Origin: an uncultured Chlorobiaceae bacterium
Lineage (GTDB): Bacteria > Bacteroidota > Chlorobiia > Chlorobiales > Chlorobiaceae
DNA length: 7,934 nucleotides
Assembly: GCA_903838095.1 (NCBI GenBank)
Contig: CAILXE010000353.1
Span: forward strand, 1-7,934
Direction of reading: 5' to 3'
The first letter of the stretch is position 1. Each line of letters begins with the position of its first letter. A program made the position numbers and the translations under genes. The notes below the pieces were generated by a model. It saw only the letters and a program-made list of their open reading frames with translations, searched no databases and was not told the DNA's origin. Shown here piece after piece: positions 6,899 to 7,934 of the stretch.

Positions 6899-6934
6899 GA
6901 ACCGTAATAAAAACCGTTCATTTTATTACGGTTC
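6899..6934. terminator. Perfect 14-bp inverted repeat, possible terminator or mRNA-end hairpin
   Basis: The arms GAACCGTAATAAAA (6899-6912) and TTTTATTACGGTTC (6921-6934) pair exactly around the 8-base loop ACCGTTCA, 50 bases after the secretin stop. The G+C-containing half is at the base and the A/T-rich half at the top, and only an imperfect A/T stretch follows (ATAAATTCTT), so efficiency as an intrinsic terminator is uncertain. It separates the secretin from the lipoprotein gene and probably marks a transcript end or processing site. Confidence 0.55.
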
Positions 6935-6975
6935 ATAAATTCTTAACAAAAACAAAGAACAATACCTTTTTTTAC

Positions 6976-6981
6976 AGGGAG
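6976..6981 (+). promoter_or_regulatory. Ribosome binding site of the downstream lipoprotein gene
   Basis: AGGGAG lies 6 bases before the ATG at 6988, immediately after a T7 run (TTTTTTTACAGGGAG). It is among the clearest ribosome sites in the window and supports the chosen start. Confidence 0.8.
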
Positions 6982-6987
6982 AAAATC

Positions 6988-7934
6988 ATGAAGAAGTTAC
7001 ACTACGCACTGGTCGGTCTAATGCTTCTGCTACTCACCGGTTGCGGACAAACTACATGGGAAACCCTCCAGGTATCGCAAGCAGCAGGCCCCAATGCCCC
7101 TGGTAAGGGAAAAACCATCGTCATCCTGCCCTTTGCGGATTACACGAATGCAGATACACTTGCCGCCGCTCATCGCCGTGATATGGCCATCACCGAATCC
7201 TTAACCGACCGCCTTGTCATCAATGGATTCAGGCTTCCCATCCAGGAAGATGTCTTTGCCTACATGATTGGTCAGTCTATTATCAGTCTGGTCGCCTATG
7301 AACAAAAAAACTCGGTCTCCCTCAATAATGAGCTGGGCGGAGAGTGGTCTGATATCATGAAAAATCAAATCCGTGGCTATATCGCAGAACAACAAACCCA
7401 ACGAGATAATCAAATCGCCGCCAGCCCAGGCACCCATGGCCTCACCGAACAAACTGTCGCCAAGATTGGCCGAAAATTTCATGCTGACTACATCGTCCGT
7501 GGCCGTATCCTCGAATTTAAGACGCGGCAGGAACATACCTGGGCCCCATGGAAAAGAGGTGTTTTACCCTTTATCTCTGGCACTACCAGTCAGCTTGCCT
7601 TTGGCTTTGCAAGTACTGATCAATATGACAACTGGAACAACATGATTGCCGGAGGCACCTGGGGTGGAATTATTGGACACAATGTCGGTGGCCCATGGGA
7701 TTCTGATGGTAGTACTTCGATCTTGGGCATTTCGGGAAGTAGCGACGCCAATACTATTTTGTGGGGAGCTGTTGGAGCACTCGCCGGAAGTGAGGCCAAA
7801 AACAGCGGCCGAATAGATCAAGCAGTGGTGCAGATGCGCATCTGGATTCAGGAAGCAGCAACTGGCAATGTGGTATGGACCAATCGAGTTGATGTCAAGG
7901 TCTCTCCAGAATCGGTGCTGGCAGACAAGCAATA
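6988..7934 (+). CDS. Lipoprotein with CsgG/PelC-like N-terminal domain, 3' end cut by window
   Basis: An open frame of 315 complete codons runs off the window; the last two bases are TA, so the stop may be the very next base or the protein may continue. The start has a strong ribosome site. Residues 1-19 are a lipoprotein signal peptide (lipobox LTGC, Cys19). Residues 42-55 (KTIVILPFADYTNA), the helix SLTDRLVINGF (71-81) and ADYIVRGRILEF (166-177) follow the pattern of CsgG, PelC and related envelope lipoproteins of the anticodon-binding-like fold. A glycine- and tryptophan-rich stretch (about 220-270) contains two short hydrophobic segments (IAGGTWGGIIG, ILWGAVGALAG). A final beta pair, VVQMRIWIQEAATGNVVWT (280-298), resembles the end of the same fold. 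Next to a secretin it may be an outer-membrane accessory or assembly factor, but that is inference. I do not recognise a named gene. Confidence 0.8.
   Translation, partial: MKKLHYALVGLMLLLLTGCGQTTWETLQVSQAAGPNAPGKGKTIVILPFADYTNADTLAAAHRRDMAITESLTDRLVINGFRLPIQEDVFAYMIGQSIISLVAYEQKNSVSLNNELGGEWSDIMKNQIRGYIAEQQTQRDNQIAASPGTHGLTEQTVAKIGRKFHADYIVRGRILEFKTRQEHTWAPWKRGVLPFISGTTSQLAFGFASTDQYDNWNNMIAGGTWGGIIGHNVGGPWDSDGSTSILGISGSSDANTILWGAVGALAGSEAKNSGRIDQAVVQMRIWIQEAATGNVVWTNRVDVKVSPESVLADKQ

Noticed and set aside
6968..6974. T7 run before the lipoprotein gene as a terminator tail
   Set aside because: It is over 30 bases from the 6899-6934 hairpin, so it cannot act as its U tract, and no stem lies immediately before it.
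838..7932. Several minus-strand frames of 60-185 codons
   Set aside because: All but none lie opposite well-supported plus-strand genes, carry no recognisable domains or ribosome sites, and are read as antisense shadows.

Overview
The window is a single-strand (+) gene cluster for the inner-membrane platform and outer-membrane secretin of a type IV pilus / MSHA-type machine. It looks chromosomal and housekeeping-like in composition: moderate G+C (mid-40s percent by eye), no insertion sequences, no tRNA, no CRISPR, and no credible gene on the minus strand. The gene content (a PilM/N/O/P series, an AMIN-domain protein and an MshL-like lipoprotein secretin) points to a Gram-negative diderm. Gene style and base composition would fit a Desulfobacterota member such as the Desulfobulbales, but that placement is an impression from the proteins, not a demonstrated assignment.

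Layout: pilM (14-1072), pilN (1082-1663), pilO (1673-2299), pilP (2318-2854) and an AMIN-AMIN-N0-TPR protein (2858-4843) are separated by only 3-18 bases and must form one operon. A 262-base gap follows, holding a perfect 20-bp inverted repeat (4880-4925). Then come an MshL/PilQ-type secretin made as a lipoprotein (5106-6848), a 139-base gap with a second strong hairpin (6899-6934), and a lipoprotein with a CsgG/PelC-like N-terminal fold (6988 to the window edge, incomplete).

How the parts should work together: cytoplasmic actin-like PilM binds the INLLP tail of PilN. PilN and PilO form a coiled-coil heterodimer across the inner membrane. PilP bridges from there towards the secretin, which is the outer-membrane gate. 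The unusual point is that the N-terminal half of a classical PilQ (two AMIN domains plus an N0/STN domain) sits on its own polypeptide, joined to about five TPR repeats. The pore is a separate lipoprotein secretin that carries its own N0-like domain. This split, with a TPR tail resembling the TPR-type pilotins (PilF/Tgl) or MshN, and a CsgG-like lipoprotein next to the secretin, is the most interesting content here. I see a recognisable pilus assembly system with a rearranged architecture rather than a wholly new system.
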